A stretch of 64,000 nt of DNA from JADZAI01 sp047602465 (lineage in GTDB: Bacteria > Pseudomonadota > Alphaproteobacteria > Micropepsales > Micropepsaceae): the NCBI GenBank assembly GCA_047602465.1, contig JASGHF010000001.1, forward strand, positions 2,108,001 through 2,172,000. Direction: 5' to 3'. A model generated the notes under the pieces. The model made no database searches, was not told where the DNA came from, and worked only from the letters and a program-made list of their open reading frames with translations. The translations under genes and the position numbers were made by a program. Shown here one piece after another: positions 43,044 to 51,794 of the stretch; within the stretch, counting starts at the first letter, position 1, and each line of letters begins with the position of its first letter.

Positions 43044-44390
43044 TCACACGGCGCGCTGAAGCGCTGCGACGAAAAAGCCGTCGAGACCGCCGAGTTCCGC
43101 CCTCATGGACGGAATCAGACGGAGGCCCGGGGGAATGCCAGATTCCGGCGGCAAACCGAAGGTGGCCGGGTCAATCGGACGCAGGCTGGCGGTGGGCGTG
43201 CGGGCCAGAAACGCGGCGATCTGGTCCTCGCCCTCCTCAATTTCCAGAGAGCAGACGGCGAAGACCAGGGTGCCGCCGGGCTTCAGCATCGCAAAGGCGG
43301 CGTCCAGGAGGGCGGAGGTGACGGCGGCGGGGCGGGTGACCGCACCTTCGTCGCGAATCCAGGGGAGTTCGGGGTGGCGGCGGATGGTGCCGGTGGCGCT
43401 GCAGGGGGCGTCCAGCAGGATGCCGTCAAAGGGGCTTTCGGGCGTGAAGGTGCGGATATCCGCCTTTTCGACATGGGCGGAAAGGCCCGTGCGGGCGAGG
43501 TTCTCGGTGAGGCGTTTGAGGCGGGGGGCGGAGGTGTCGACCGCGGTGACGGCGGCTCCGGAGGCGGCCAATTGCATGGTTTTGCCGCCCGGCGCGGCGC
43601 AGAGATCGGCGATCCGGGCGCGTGATGGGTCCGGGAAAAAGCCCAGAAGCACGCGGGCCGGAATGGCCGCAGCGAAATCCTGGACCCACCAGTCTCCGGT
43701 GTCGAAGCCGGCAAGGGCCTCGACGGGGCCGGATTTTGCGAGCCGGAGGGTGCCGTTTCCGAGCGATTCCGCGTCCAGCCTGGCGGCCCAGACGGGTGAT
43801 GCTGCGGGGTCTTTCAGGGTGATGTCGAGCGGCGCCGGGGTCTCGTGGGCGAGGGCGATGGCGCGCGCCGAAGCCTCGCCATAGGCGTCCGTCCAGCGGG
43901 TCCACAGCCAGTCCGGAACATTGGCGCGGGCGCGGTCCAGCCCGTCCCAGATCGCGTGCCCTTCACGGGTGACGCGGCGGAGGACGGCGTTGATGAGGGC
44001 CTTGAAGGGTTTCGCCTCGCGCACCGCCAGGGCGAGGCGGTTGGCCCCGTCGACGGCGGCGTGCGGCTTGCCGCCGAGGATCATCAGTTCCGCCGCGCCG
44101 GTGAGCAGCACGCGGCTGGCGGCGAGGCCGTGTTCGGGCAGCGGGCGCTCGATGAAACGCTTGAGCAGCGCCTCCAGCGCGCCCTTGTGGCGCAGGCTGG
44201 CATAGGCGATGGCGCGGCCGAAGGCGGCGTCGCGCGCTTCCATGCGCGCGGCGACGGCGGCGAGGGCCTCGCCGGCCTCTTCCAGCGTGACGCGCTGGTC
44301 CAGCACGCGGGTGACGAGCGAGAATGCGAAACGGCGGGCCGGAAGGCCCGCCGCCTCGTCCTCAGGATGCGCCGCGCGGTTCAACCCCAC
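43044..44390 (-). CDS. rsmB: 16S rRNA (cytosine-967-C5)-methyltransferase RsmB
   Basis: A 448-residue SAM-dependent rRNA methyltransferase. N-terminal NusB-like RNA-binding region (residues about 20-160), then the Rossmann catalytic domain with LCAAPGGKTMQLA, the DAPCSATG motif and catalytic Cys in FAVCSLEIEEGE. The start overlaps the htpX stop region by 10 bp, implying coupled translation. An alternative reading is RsmF-like, but the NusB domain favours RsmB. Confidence 0.95.
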   Translation of the reverse strand: MGLNRAAHPEDEAAGLPARRFAFSLVTRVLDQRVTLEEAGEALAAVAARMEARDAAFGRAIAYASLRHKGALEALLKRFIERPLPEHGLAASRVLLTGAAELMILGGKPHAAVDGANRLALAVREAKPFKALINAVLRRVTREGHAIWDGLDRARANVPDWLWTRWTDAYGEASARAIALAHETPAPLDITLKDPAASPVWAARLDAESLGNGTLRLAKSGPVEALAGFDTGDWWVQDFAAAIPARVLLGFFPDPSRARIADLCAAPGGKTMQLAASGAAVTAVDTSAPRLKRLTENLARTGLSAHVEKADIRTFTPESPFDGILLDAPCSATGTIRRHPELPWIRDEGAVTRPAAVTSALLDAAFAMLKPGGTLVFAVCSLEIEEGEDQIAAFLARTPTASLRPIDPATFGLPPESGIPPGLRLIPSMRAELGGLDGFFVAALQRAV

Positions 44391-45304
44391 GGGCCACGCG
44401 CGGGCGCTGCGCCCCAGGCACCCTGATAGCCGGCGCCGGACGGGCGGCTGTCGCCGATGCCCATCTCCATCGCCATGCGGCGCAACCGCTCGATACGGTT
44501 GGCGGTGGAGGGGTGGGTGGTGAAGAGGCCGTCGACGCTCTGCGCGTGAAGGGGATTGATGATGAACATATGGGCGGTGGCCGGGTTGCGCTCGGCGGGG
44601 ATGTTGTCGATGCGCGGCGCGGCGAGGGCGATCTTCTCCAGCGCGCTCGCCAGCCAGTCGGGCCGGCCGGAGATTTCAGCGCCGCCCGCATCGGCCTCGT
44701 ATTCGCGCGTGCGGCTGATCGCCATCTGCACCAGCATCGCGGCGATGGGCGCCAGGATGACCATCAGGATGACGCCGATGGCGCCCAGCGGATTGTTGCG
44801 GTTGTCGCCGCCGCCGAAGAAGAGGCCGAAATTGGCGAGCATGGAGATGGCGCCGGCGAGGGTCGCGGTGACCGTCATGGTCAGCGTGTCGCGGTTGCGG
44901 ATATGGGCCAGCTCATGCGCCATCACGCCGGCGATTTCCTCGCGGCTGAGGCGCTGCAGCAGGCCGGTGGTCGCGGCGACGGCGGCGTTCTCAGGGTTGC
45001 GGCCGGTGGCGAAGGCGTTGGGCTGCGGGTTTTCGATCACATAGACCTTGGGCATCGGCATGTTCGCCTGGCTCACCAGGCCCTCGACGATGCGGTAGAA
45101 ATCGCCGCCGCTCGCGCGGTCCAGCGGCCTGGCGCCATACATCTTCAGGACGATCTTGTCGGCGTTCCAGTAGGCGAAAAGATTGGTGACCGCCGCAACG
45201 CCAAGCGCGATCACCATGCCGGCCGGGCCGCCGATGAGATAGCCGATGCCGCCGAACAGGGCGGTGAGGGCGGCGATCAGCAAGCCGGTGCGAAACTGGT
45301 TCAT
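44381..45304 (-). CDS. htpX: Zinc metalloprotease HtpX
   Basis: An inner-membrane M48 protease for membrane-protein quality control. The 307-residue product starts with two hydrophobic spans (FRTGLLIAALTALFGGIGYLIG...), carries the zinc motif HELAHIRNRD at about residue 135, two further membrane spans (ATLAGAISMLANFGLFFGGG; GAIGVILMVILAPIAAML) and the third ligand in YEADAGGAEISG. Divergent from SDHAF4 and upstream of rsmB, a standard alphaproteobacterial arrangement. Confidence 0.97.
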   Translation of the reverse strand: MNQFRTGLLIAALTALFGGIGYLIGGPAGMVIALGVAAVTNLFAYWNADKIVLKMYGARPLDRASGGDFYRIVEGLVSQANMPMPKVYVIENPQPNAFATGRNPENAAVAATTGLLQRLSREEIAGVMAHELAHIRNRDTLTMTVTATLAGAISMLANFGLFFGGGDNRNNPLGAIGVILMVILAPIAAMLVQMAISRTREYEADAGGAEISGRPDWLASALEKIALAAPRIDNIPAERNPATAHMFIINPLHAQSVDGLFTTHPSTANRIERLRRMAMEMGIGDSRPSGAGYQGAWGAAPARGPWG

Positions 45305-45406
45305 GGACTCCTTCAGGCTCCGAGCCGGATCCCTTTGAATGCGCGACGGGATGACGCGGCGGGGACCATCCCTTATGTAAGTGCCTCTCCTGCCCCCCGC
45401 AATTCC

Positions 45407-45643
45407 ATGGGGTCACAAGGGATTTATCGCGTGCCGGAATCGAACAACGTGCCGGAAAAGCCTGCAGAACCGCCAAAAGTCCTGAGCGAGGCCGCCAAGC
45501 GGGCGCTGGCCGAGGCGGCGGAGCGCCGCGCGAAGGCCGAAGCCGAGGCGAAAGCGGCGCCGAAGGAAATTGGCGGGCCGGGCGGGCTGGAGCCGACCCG
45601 CTATGGCGACTGGGAGCGCAAGGGGCTGATCAGTGACTTCTAG
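45407..45643 (+). CDS. DUF1674 / succinate dehydrogenase assembly factor 4 homologue
   Basis: A 78-residue protein ending in the SDHAF4 signature GGPGGLEPTRYGDWERKG followed by ISDF. The middle is an Ala/Glu/Lys-rich helix. In eukaryotes SDHAF4 binds flavinylated SdhA and helps assemble complex II; the bacterial homologue is assumed to act alike. It lies in its usual position divergent from htpX. The next gene's GTG start overlaps its end. Confidence 0.9.
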   Translation: MGSQGIYRVPESNNVPEKPAEPPKVLSEAAKRALAEAAERRAKAEAEAKAAPKEIGGPGGLEPTRYGDWERKGLISDF

Positions 45644-46025
45644 GGGATCAACCGAGGGGCCTCGTGCGCGGAAGAAGGGCAGGGGCATCACGTTCAGAAC
45701 CTGCGGCCGAAAGCTAAGCGGCCCTACTTTCTATTCCGACGAAGACGAGCGAGCGTTTGTTGAGTGGGTCGGCCGGCTTAAGTTCGTGGAGGCCGTCGAT
45801 CCGGAGTTCACGCACGGCTACCTCCGTATGCTCAAGAGACCCAGCCGCGAGGAGATATGCGAATTGATCGCCTTGTTTCGCCGCTACCATGTGCATATCG
45901 GTCAGCTTGAAGCGCTTGAGACAGCAGCGAACCGGAAATGGCTGCGACCGCTCCTTCGCAACGGGGTCGAGGATTTGGATGCCTATGAGAGGGCCTGGAT
46001 GAAAAGGCACCCCGGCCTCACTTAG
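45633..46025 (+). CDS. Hypothetical protein of atypical composition
   Basis: A 130-residue basic protein of unknown family, with a GTG start overlapping the SDHAF4 stop by 11 bp. The body is helical with many charges (DEDERAFVEWVGRL; PSREEICELIALFRRYHVHIG; NRKWLRPLLRNG). Codons are visibly less GC-rich at third positions than in neighbouring genes, hinting at acquisition. No signal peptide or membrane segment. Likely real because the frame spans the whole gap to the GST gene. Confidence 0.6.
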   Translation: MTSRGSTEGPRARKKGRGITFRTCGRKLSGPTFYSDEDERAFVEWVGRLKFVEAVDPEFTHGYLRMLKRPSREEICELIALFRRYHVHIGQLEALETAANRKWLRPLLRNGVEDLDAYERAWMKRHPGLT

Positions 46026-46047
46026 CATTCGAGACCTTCAGAGAGGG

Positions 46048-46680
46048 CTATTTCGCGTAGGCGTAGGGGCCGCCTTTTTCCAGGCCGCGTTGATAGGCGG
46101 GGCGGGCCTGCATCGCTTTCATGTGACGGGTGAGTTCGGGGTAGGCGGCCAGCACGCCGCGTCCGTTCGCCGCCTCGCTGGTGAAGGAGAGCTGGATGTC
46201 GGCGCCGGTCAGGCTGTCGCCGACGAAGAAGTCGCGGCCCCTGATCGCATTCTCCATGTAGCGCAGGTGGTTCTCGATCTCGCTGTCGATGCGGGGGTGG
46301 AGCGGCGCGCCGGCCTCGCCCAGCAGCGAATTGTAGAGCTTCAACATCAGCGGCAGCATCGCGCTGCCTTCGGAGAAGTGCAGCCAGTGGATGTAGTCCA
46401 CATAGGCATCGGTGCCGCGCTGGGGCGCGAGGCGATCGGGCGCGAAGCGTTCGATCAGCAATTCGACGATGGCGCCGGATTCGGCGATGGTCTTGCCGTC
46501 CACCGTGACGACGGGGGATTTTCCCAGCGGATGCACGGCCTTGAGTTCCGGCGGAGCGAGCGGCACCGGCGACATGCGCTTGTAGTGTCTGATCGTGTAC
46601 GGCTCGCCGATTTCCTCCAGCAGCCACAGGATGCGCTGCGAGCGGCTGTCGTTGAGGTGGTGGACGATGATCTCCGCCAT
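46048..46680 (-). CDS. Glutathione S-transferase family protein
   Basis: A 210-residue cytosolic GST. The N-terminal thioredoxin fold has HHLNDSRSQRILWLLEEIGEPY with the active-site Ser candidate in SRSQR, HPLGKSPVV (cis-Pro) and AESGAIVELLIERF; the C-terminal helical domain includes GDSLTGADIQLSF. ATG 46680 aligns with family N-termini. Substrate unknown. It stands alone between unrelated genes. Confidence 0.93.
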   Translation of the reverse strand: MAEIIVHHLNDSRSQRILWLLEEIGEPYTIRHYKRMSPVPLAPPELKAVHPLGKSPVVTVDGKTIAESGAIVELLIERFAPDRLAPQRGTDAYVDYIHWLHFSEGSAMLPLMLKLYNSLLGEAGAPLHPRIDSEIENHLRYMENAIRGRDFFVGDSLTGADIQLSFTSEAANGRGVLAAYPELTRHMKAMQARPAYQRGLEKGGPYAYAK

Positions 46681-46799
46681 GGCGGCCTCCCGGATTTCCT
46701 GCGGGCGCAGGCTGCCCCGGATGGCGGCGGGGCGCAATCGGGTAAGAATTTTGTCATAAGTCTCTTGTCCTAGGCTAATCTTCCTGCTATCATGCCTCC

Positions 46800-47229
46800 A
46801 TGATGCGGGTGTTTCTTTTCGCCGGGCTGTTTCTCCTCGCGTTGTCCGCGCGGGCGGAGACGCTTGCCGGGCCGTATGAGGCCAGCGTCGTGCGCGTTCT
46901 GGACGGCGACAGTTTCGAGGCGCGGGTGCGTATCTGGCTGGGCCAGGACGTGACGGTGATCGTGAGGATCGCCGGCATCGATACGGCCGAGATGGATGCG
47001 CCCTGCGCCGCGGCGCGGGTCATGGCGCAGCTCGCCAAAGCGGCGCTGGCGGCGCGGCTGGCGCGCGGCGGCGTCAGCCTGACGGCCATCGCGCGGGACA
47101 AATATGGCGGGCGGGTGCTGGCGAACGCCGCCGATGCGACGGGCGCGGATATCGGCCCGGCGCTGATCGCCGCCGGGCTGGCGCGCCCTTATGAGGGCGG
47201 CCGCCGAAACTGGTGCCCCCGGCGCGTGA
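46800..47229 (+). CDS. Exported thermonuclease-like protein with suspected 3' frameshift
   Basis: Staphylococcal nuclease-type domain behind a signal peptide (MMRVFLFAGLFLLAL, cleavage after ARA). Catalytic region: VRVLDGDSFEARV, RIAGIDTAEMDAPC (Arg, Asp, Glu of the active site) and KYGGRVLA (second Arg). The family normally ends soon after the PYEGGRRNWC type motif. Here the frame passes through a run of five Cs (47216-47220) and stays open for almost 3 kb over two other genes, giving nonsense sequence. Removing one C gives a stop at 47227-47229; adding one gives a stop at 47285-47287. I give the end for the shorter version. Confidence 0.65.
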
Positions 47230-47334
47230 GGGCTGCGCGACATCGCGGCACGGGCGACAGGCGGGCGACACGCTGGCGGGGGCGTGAGGCTGCGCTATGC
47301 TGCGGCCTGCCGCGCCGGTGCGGCGGACAAGGCC

Positions 47335-48024
47335 ATGCAGCAGATCGGTCCCGGTTCTTCCTCGCTCTATGTGCGGCTGGCGCAGCATCTGCTGAACAGC
47401 CGCCTGCGCCGCACGGCCGGTTTCCACCGGCTGCGCGAGGACGGGGCGTTCGGGCCGCGCAGCGCCGCCGCCGTGCGTCTCTTCCAGGCGATGAACCATA
47501 TCACCAGCGAGAACGGCGTCGTCGGACCGATGACCTGGCGGGCGCTGGGCATCGCGGTGGAGATCGACCATCGCGTGACGCTGCGGCCGCAGCATTACGA
47601 CATGGGCTGCTGGGCGGCCTCGGCCGCGATGATGCTGGACCGCGACATGAGCGTCGGGACGAACGGCGCGGAGCTGGGGCTGACCCGTGGCCTCATGCCG
47701 ACGGTCGAGAATGTGGAGACGTTCACGCGGCAGTTCGGGTGGCATGTGATGTCGCCGCCCGCCAATGTGATGGCGCTGGCCGACATATTGCGCGGCGGGC
47801 CGATCTGGCTCGCCGGTTCGGTGATCCTGGAGGACGGCAGCACCGGCGGGCATGTGATGGTCATCAGCGGCGCGTGGGGCGATGGATCGGCCTATGGCAC
47901 CTATGTGCGCATTCACGATCCCTGGCCGGTCAATCACGGCGCGATCTCCGTCTGCACCTATCCGGGCATGGTGACCGCCGACGGCCTGCCCTTCGATCCC
48001 TACATGATCGCCGGGCCGTTCTGA
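47335..48024 (+). CDS. Peptidoglycan-binding plus papain-like (AvrRpt2/C70-type) cysteine protease
   Basis: A 229-residue two-domain protein. Residues about 8-75 form a peptidoglycan-binding-1 domain (LREDGAFGPRSAAAVRLFQAMN; NGVVGPMTWRALG). Residues about 85-220 form a papain-like domain with the nucleophile in DMGCWAASAAMML, the His in GGHVMVISG and the final acid in RIHDPWP, a pattern of the AvrRpt2-like group. No signal peptide is seen, so export, if any, would use a non-Sec route. AAGG precedes ATG 47335. It follows the thermonuclease, another potentially secreted hydrolase. Function unknown. Confidence 0.78.
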   Translation: MQQIGPGSSSLYVRLAQHLLNSRLRRTAGFHRLREDGAFGPRSAAAVRLFQAMNHITSENGVVGPMTWRALGIAVEIDHRVTLRPQHYDMGCWAASAAMMLDRDMSVGTNGAELGLTRGLMPTVENVETFTRQFGWHVMSPPANVMALADILRGGPIWLAGSVILEDGSTGGHVMVISGAWGDGSAYGTYVRIHDPWPVNHGAISVCTYPGMVTADGLPFDPYMIAGPF

Positions 48025-48083
48025 GGCCAAAACAGCATCGGGCGATTTCGCAGCCGGGCGAACCCGGCGGCGGCGCGGGCAGG

Positions 48084-50018
48084 TCAGCCCGCGCGGTTGG
48101 CGATGAGGTTGTCCACGACGCCGGGGTCGGCCAGCGTGGACGTGTCGCCCAGGCTTTCGGTTTCGTTCTCGGCGATCTTCCGGAGGATGCGGCGCATGAT
48201 CTTGCCGGAGCGGGTTTTCGGCAGGCCGGGCGCCCACTGGATGACATCGGGCGTGGCGGTCGGGCCGATGACGCGGCGGACTTCGGCGACGAGCGCCTTC
48301 CTGAGGTCGTCGCTCGCCTCGACGCCGATCTTGAGCGTCACATAGGCGTAGATGCCCTGACCTTTCAGATCATGCGGGTAGCCGACGACGGCGGCCTCGG
48401 CGACATCGGTGTGGCCGACAAGGGCGCTCTCCACCTCCGCCGTGCCGATGCGGTGGCCGGAGACGTTGATGACGTCGTCCACGCGGCCGGTGATCCAGTA
48501 ATAGCCGTCGGCGTCGCGGCGGCAGCCATCGCCGGTGAAGTACTTGCCGGGATAGGTGCGGAAATACGTGTCGATGAAGCGCTGGTGGTCGCCATAGACG
48601 GTGCGCATCTGGCCGGGCCACGAGTCGGTGATGACAAGATTGCCGCTGACCGCGCCGTCCAGAACCTTGCCGCTCTCATCGACGAGCTGGGGCTTGATGC
48701 CGAAGAAAGGCAGCGTGGCGCTGCCGGGCTTCTGGGCGATGGCGCCGGGGAGCGGCGAGATGAGGATGCCGCCCGTCTCGGTCTGCCACCAGGTATCGAC
48801 GATGGGGCAGCGGCCATCGCCGACCACGCGGTGATACCAGAGCCAGGCTTCCGGGTTGATCGGTTCGCCGACGCTGCCGAGCAGGCGAAGGCTCGCGCGG
48901 CTCGTCGCCTTCACCGGCGCATCGCCCTCGCGCATCAGGGCGCGGAGGGCGGTGGGGGCGGTGTAGAAAATGTTCACCTTGTGCTTGTCGATCACCTGCC
49001 AGAAGCGCGAGGCGTCGGGATGACTGGGCACGCCCTCGAACATCAGCGTCGTCGCGCCGTTCGCGAGCGGGCCGTAGACGATATAGCTGTGGCCGGTGAC
49101 CCAGCCGACATCGGCCGTACACCAGTAGATGTCGCCGTCGCGGTAATCGAAGACGAGCTGGTGCGTCATCGCGGCATAGACGAGATAGCCGCCCGAGGTG
49201 TGCAGCACGCCCTTGGGCTTTCCGGTGGAGCCGGAGGTGTAGAGGATGAAGAGCGGGTCTTCGGCGCCCATCGGTTCGGCGGGGCAGACGAGACCGGCGT
49301 TCCGGGCCTCGTCGTCCAGCCAGGTGTCGCGGCCCTGGATCATGTTCACGGGGCGGCCGGTGCGTTTGACGACCAGCACGGAGGTGACGCCGGGGCATTG
49401 CTTCAGCGCGGCATCGACATTGGCCTTCAGCGGCACATGCTTGCCGCCGCGCAGGCCTTCATCGGCCGTGATGACGAGGGCGCTGTCGCAGTCGAGGATG
49501 CGGTTGGCGAGGCTGTCGGGCGAGAAGCCGCCGAAGACGACGGAATGGATCGCGCCGATGCGGGCGCAGGCGAGCATCGCGTAGGCCGCCTCGGGGATCA
49601 TCGGCAGATAGATGGTGACGCGGTCGCCTTTGCGGACGCCCTTGTTTTTCAGGATGTTGGCGAGGCGGCAGACATGGTCGTGCAGCTCGGCATAGGTGAT
49701 GTGTTTCGATTCAGACGGGTCGTCGCCCTCCCAGATGATCGCGGTCTGGTTCGCGCGCGCGGGGAGGTGGCGGTCGATGCAGTTGGCGGCGACGTTGAGC
49801 TGGCCGTCTGCGTACCAGCTTATGTGGAGATCGTCGGCGGCGTAGGAGACGTCCTTCACGCTGGTGTAGGGGCGGGTCCAGTCGAGGCGGTGGCCTTCGC
49901 GCGCCCAGAAGGCGGCGGGGTCGGCGACGGATTCGGCATATCCGGCGCGGTAGCCGGCTTCGTCGATATAGGCGCGCGCCGCCCAGGCCGGATCGACCGG
50001 GAAAAGTTCATCGCTCAT
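48084..50018 (-). CDS. acs: Acetyl-coenzyme A synthetase
   Basis: Activates acetate to acetyl-CoA through acetyl-AMP. The 644-residue enzyme carries the AMP-binding P-loop YTSGSTGKPKG, the core motifs WWQTETGG and YFTGDGCRRD, and the C-terminal PKTRSGKIMRRILRK containing the Lys that is acetylated to switch the enzyme off. ATG 50018 (MSDELFPVDPAW) is the typical N-terminus. Length is standard. Divergent from the small exported protein gene at 50144. Confidence 0.97.
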   Translation of the reverse strand: MSDELFPVDPAWAARAYIDEAGYRAGYAESVADPAAFWAREGHRLDWTRPYTSVKDVSYAADDLHISWYADGQLNVAANCIDRHLPARANQTAIIWEGDDPSESKHITYAELHDHVCRLANILKNKGVRKGDRVTIYLPMIPEAAYAMLACARIGAIHSVVFGGFSPDSLANRILDCDSALVITADEGLRGGKHVPLKANVDAALKQCPGVTSVLVVKRTGRPVNMIQGRDTWLDDEARNAGLVCPAEPMGAEDPLFILYTSGSTGKPKGVLHTSGGYLVYAAMTHQLVFDYRDGDIYWCTADVGWVTGHSYIVYGPLANGATTLMFEGVPSHPDASRFWQVIDKHKVNIFYTAPTALRALMREGDAPVKATSRASLRLLGSVGEPINPEAWLWYHRVVGDGRCPIVDTWWQTETGGILISPLPGAIAQKPGSATLPFFGIKPQLVDESGKVLDGAVSGNLVITDSWPGQMRTVYGDHQRFIDTYFRTYPGKYFTGDGCRRDADGYYWITGRVDDVINVSGHRIGTAEVESALVGHTDVAEAAVVGYPHDLKGQGIYAYVTLKIGVEASDDLRKALVAEVRRVIGPTATPDVIQWAPGLPKTRSGKIMRRILRKIAENETESLGDTSTLADPGVVDNLIANRAG

Positions 50019-50143
50019 GGCCGCTCCTGACGTTTCCAAGATGTCCGGCGTTCGGCTGCCGGGGCTTTGACGCCGATCTTGGGACGGCGATAGAGAGCTT
50101 TCAACCGCGCGCGGCAAGGTTCGGGCAACGGATAGGTGCAATC

Positions 50144-50524
50144 GTGGCGTCCATGAAACCTCTGGTCGTTAAGCCCCTGATCATTCTGGCCGCTCTTGCG
50201 TTCGTGTTTCCGGCCCGAGCGGCGGGCGATGCGGCGAAGGTCTATGGCGACCTGATCGGCTGTTATGTCGCGTTCGAGCAGGACAAGGCGGACAGTGTGG
50301 TGCGCGGCGATCCGGCGCGCGGGGCGAAGCGGGATGCGCAGATCCCGCCGGTGCTGAAGCTGCTGGGCCAATACGGCCTGGCGCTGGGCAAGGATCAGGC
50401 GGCGATCGAGGCCGACATGAAGGCCGGGATGACTGCGTGGTTCACCGGCATCGCATCGGGAACGGTCGATCCGGTGTCGCTGGGCGGGACGGTCGCGGGC
50501 TGCGAGGCCTGGCTCAAGCTTTGA
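50144..50524 (+). CDS. Small exported hypothetical protein
   Basis: A 126-residue protein with a signal peptide (KPLIILAALAFVFPARA) and a helical mature part with two Cys (LIGCYVAFEQ; VAGCEAWL) that could form a disulfide. No family recognised. GTG 50144 has AGG seven bases upstream; ATG 50153 is an alternative. Its end overlaps that of the convergent CoA-transferase gene by 11 bp. Confidence 0.65.
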   Translation: MASMKPLVVKPLIILAALAFVFPARAAGDAAKVYGDLIGCYVAFEQDKADSVVRGDPARGAKRDAQIPPVLKLLGQYGLALGKDQAAIEADMKAGMTAWFTGIASGTVDPVSLGGTVAGCEAWLKL

Positions 50525-51698
50525 GTTCGGCGAGGATTTCGGCGGTGTGCTGACCAAGGCCCGGCGGGTCGCGGCGGACGCTTGAGGGGGTTTTCGAGAA
50601 CCTGATCCCCGGCTTCATCGAGCGATAGCCGCCGGCGTCGCCTGGAAGCCGGCGCTCCTGGAAGAAATCCGTCGCCTTGAAATGCGGATCGTCGAACACC
50701 TCCGTCAGGCGGTTGGCGCGCATGGCGGGGATGTTGGCCTCGGCGCAGATCGCCATCCACTCGTCGGTGGTATGCGTCAGCGCGACTTCCTTCATCAGGC
50801 TGTAATAGGCGTCGACCCGCTCCTTGCCGTCTTTGGCGGCGAGGAAGCGCGGCGAGTTGTAGGGATTCTTCAGGCCGCCGAGTTCGAGGAAGCGGTTCGA
50901 CGCCTCCTGGCTGGCCGGCATGATGACGATGAAGCCGTCTTTGGTCTGATAGGGGCGGCGGTGCGAGGTGATGGTGGTGGGGTGTCCCATCCTGCCGCGG
51001 GCGGGCACGAAGCTCTGCCCGTGCAGGTGTTCGGCCAGCATGAAGCTGGTGAAGGTCTCCAGCATCGGCACCTCGACATACTGGCCCTCGCCGGTGCGGG
51101 CGCGGTGGGTGAGCGCGGCGAGCGTCGCCATGGCGGCATAGAGGCCGCAGGTCTTGTCGGCGATCAGCGACGGCAACGGGCGGAGCGCCGGATCTCCGTC
51201 ATAGAGCGGCAGCAGGTCGCAGGCGCCCGACGCGCCCTGGATCAGGTCGTCGAAGGCCTGACGCCCGGCATAGGGACCGTCGGAGCCGAAGCCCATGGCG
51301 ACGACATAGACGATGTCGGGCTTGATGGCGGCGACGGCCTCGTAGCCGAAGCCGTGCCGCTGGATCGAGTCCGGGCGCATATTGTGGATGAAGACGTCCG
51401 CCGTCGCGATGAGGGCCTTCAGGGCCGCCTTCGCCTCGGGGTCTTTGAGATCGAGCACGACCGAGCGCTTGTTGCGGTTGAGCTGAACGAAGGGGCCGGA
51501 GAGGTCGGGCGCCGGGGCGGTCTTGCCCGTGCCGCGGCGCTGGCGGTCGCCGCCGGCGTCCTCGACCTTGATGACGTCGGCGCCCATATCCCCAAGCTGC
51601 TGGGTGCAGAACGGGCCGAGTACGAACTGCGTGAGATCGACCACGCGGATGCCGTTCAGGGGTCCGGAAACAGGGTTGCGAGGGGCGGGATTCGTCAT
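50514..51698 (-). CDS. CaiB/BaiF family CoA transferase
   Basis: A 394-residue class III CoA transferase. Landmarks: GIRVVDLTQFVLGPFCTQQLGDMGADVIKVED, a LDLKDPEAKAALKALIATADVFIHNMRPDSIQRHGFG segment with the catalytic Asp region, and RTGEGQYVEVPMLETFTSFM. These enzymes move CoA between acids such as formate/oxalate, carnitine or succinate and dicarboxylates; the acceptor here is unknown. No acyl-CoA dehydrogenase or hydratase partner adjoins it. Confidence 0.93.
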   Translation of the reverse strand: MTNPAPRNPVSGPLNGIRVVDLTQFVLGPFCTQQLGDMGADVIKVEDAGGDRQRRGTGKTAPAPDLSGPFVQLNRNKRSVVLDLKDPEAKAALKALIATADVFIHNMRPDSIQRHGFGYEAVAAIKPDIVYVVAMGFGSDGPYAGRQAFDDLIQGASGACDLLPLYDGDPALRPLPSLIADKTCGLYAAMATLAALTHRARTGEGQYVEVPMLETFTSFMLAEHLHGQSFVPARGRMGHPTTITSHRRPYQTKDGFIVIMPASQEASNRFLELGGLKNPYNSPRFLAAKDGKERVDAYYSLMKEVALTHTTDEWMAICAEANIPAMRANRLTEVFDDPHFKATDFFQERRLPGDAGGYRSMKPGIRFSKTPSSVRRDPPGLGQHTAEILAELKA

Positions 51699-51794
51699 GG
51701 CACTGTCATCCGGTTACGATTATTGCAGCTTGTCGCCGTGCCCTCTCAGGGGCAAGACCCCGGCGCGCGCCGTGCAAACCCTTCAGGATTTTTC

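Noticed and set aside
47230..50030. Continuation of the thermonuclease frame over the protease and acs genes
   Set aside because: Beyond the C5 run the translation has no domain, overlaps two well-supported genes and has Arg/Gly-rich shadow composition.
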